From positions 1 through 5,275 of the forward strand of contig JAUIEM010000530.1 in NCBI GenBank assembly GCA_030428695.1: 5,275 bases of DNA, given 5' to 3'. Source of the stretch: a bacterium (GTDB lineage: Bacteria > Planctomycetota > J058 > JAJDCP01). Of this stretch, positions 4,785 through 5,275 are shown in pieces. The translations under genes were made by a program, and so were the position numbers. The first letter of the stretch is position 1. Every line of letters begins with the position of its first letter. The notes beneath the pieces were generated by a model. That model saw nothing but the letters and a program-made list of their open reading frames with translations. It had not been told where the DNA came from and did no database searches.

Positions 4785-4994
4785 CTATTCGGCCTGGACG
4801 ACCGGAATCCGCACCGGGATCTTGCCGCCCTCGGTGCCGTCGGGGAGCTTCACCGAGACGTAGACCAGCTTGTGGTCCTCGCCCGGCTTGATGCGCAGGT
4901 TGGCGCTGTACTTCGGCCCCTTGCTCTTCTGGGCGAAGTCGCCGTTGGAGCGCTTCTCCCACCAGAGGATCTCGCCTTCGCCCTCGAGGGGATC
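4785..4994 (-). CDS. C-terminal fragment of a hypothetical protein, 69 residues, 5' end missing
   Basis: The frame from about 4985 down to the TAG at 4787-4785 reads like genuine protein: EGEILWWEKRSNGDF, then KPGEDHKLVYVSVKLPDG and GGKIPVRIPVVQAE, with alternating hydrophobic strands like the end of a small beta-sandwich, and G/C-rich third positions. No ATG, GTG or TTG with a ribosome site lies at its beginning. The frame stays open to a TTG at 5261, but that extension is antisense to a better-looking plus-strand frame and does not look protein-like, so I treat the gene as truncated near 4990. I recognise no family. It lies 61 bases upstream of the thioesterase-like gene on the same strand and could be its operon partner. 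Confidence 0.6.
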   Translation of the reverse strand, partial: DPLEGEGEILWWEKRSNGDFAQKSKGPKYSANLRIKPGEDHKLVYVSVKLPDGTEGGKIPVRIPVVQAE

Positions 4995-4996
4995 CC
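4976..4996. other. Probable chimeric or rearrangement junction
   Basis: Two head-to-head coding frames, one leftward and one rightward, both become convincing only beyond this point and neither has a start codon. GGATCC lies at 4990-4995. Such sites also occur elsewhere in the window (for example 1695-1700), so the restriction site alone proves little. Confidence 0.5.
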
Positions 4997-5275
4997 GCAG
5001 GAGGTGCTGACGCCGAGCTACCTGCTCTACCACCACTTCGACGCGCGTTGGTCGGCCTATGCACGGCTGGGCTTTCCGCTGGTTCTCGAGCCTGATCTGA
5101 ACGTGGGCGTGGAGGTGGGCCAGCTCTCCGTCGTCGCCGTGCTCTGGCCCGGCAGCGACCCCGGGCTGGCGGGCGAGGTGACCGGCTATGCTCGGTCCGA
5201 GGCCACCCGCGACACCGCGCGGCGCATCGGTCTGTGCGACCGGGTCTGCGACACCGCGCAAGAGGCGGTGGAGGG
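4992..5275 (+). CDS. Internal fragment of an unrecognised protein, possibly outer-membrane barrel-like
   Basis: The plus-strand frame beginning at 4992 (or slightly left, since the frame is open) runs to the window edge without stop or start. It reads IPQEVLTPSYLLYHHFDARW, then SAYARLGFPLVLEPDLNVGV, alternating aromatic/hydrophobic and polar residues as in antiparallel strands of outer-membrane-type barrels. The part after about 5116 (VVAVLWPGSDPGLAGEV and following) looks less barrel-like, with two cysteines near the end. Third codon positions are G/C-rich throughout. The product and family are unknown; both ends are missing, the left at the suspected junction and the right at the window edge. 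The barrel idea rests on pattern alone. Confidence 0.5.
   Translation, partial: MPQEVLTPSYLLYHHFDARWSAYARLGFPLVLEPDLNVGVEVGQLSVVAVLWPGSDPGLAGEVTGYARSEATRDTARRIGLCDRVCDTAQEAVE

Noticed and set aside
4785..5261. 158-residue minus-strand reading from the TTG at 5261
   Set aside because: The first 85 or so residues have no protein-like pattern, there is no ribosome site, and they are antisense to a much better plus-strand frame.

Overview
The window is very GC-rich, tightly packed bacterial DNA with mostly short intergenic gaps. Start sites often use GTG or TTG with clear GGAGG-type ribosome binding sites. Nothing fixes the taxon. The codon use, a zinc-finger/membrane protein, a possible outer-membrane-type fragment at the right end and a photoactive yellow protein domain would suit a free-living Gram-negative such as a myxobacterium-like or other former 'delta' lineage, but that is inference. 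No rRNA, tRNA, CRISPR array, transposase or integrase was seen.

Layout. Left block (1-1136, minus strand): the 5' part of carA, encoding the small subunit of carbamoyl-phosphate synthase, preceded by an unrecognised 161-residue protein gene. Middle block (1137-2374, plus strand): an AT-richer intergenic region with an unusual G/T-rich tract, a 72-residue basic protein, a 136-bp spacer holding a long hairpin, and a two-helix membrane protein. This meets, convergently, a minus-strand gene (2445-3131) for a B-box-like zinc finger/membrane protein, with a strong hairpin between the two.

Right block (3257-4723, minus strand) is the most interesting part. It holds a hotdog thioesterase-like protein (DUF4442 type), then tandem hairpins, a plausible promoter, and a gene coding for a MerR-type DNA-binding domain fused to a complete photoactive yellow protein (PYP) domain. 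That gene overlaps by 11 bases a gene for an 87-residue helical protein. By my residue-by-residue alignment the PYP domain keeps the chromophore cysteine and the tyrosine/glutamate pair of the chromophore pocket. It is therefore a candidate blue-light-sensing one-component transcription regulator, with the small downstream protein as a likely partner.

Right end (4785-5275): a minus-strand C-terminal protein fragment and a plus-strand internal fragment sit head to head, and neither has a start. This looks like a chimeric join (assembly, cloning or rearrangement) near 4976-4996.
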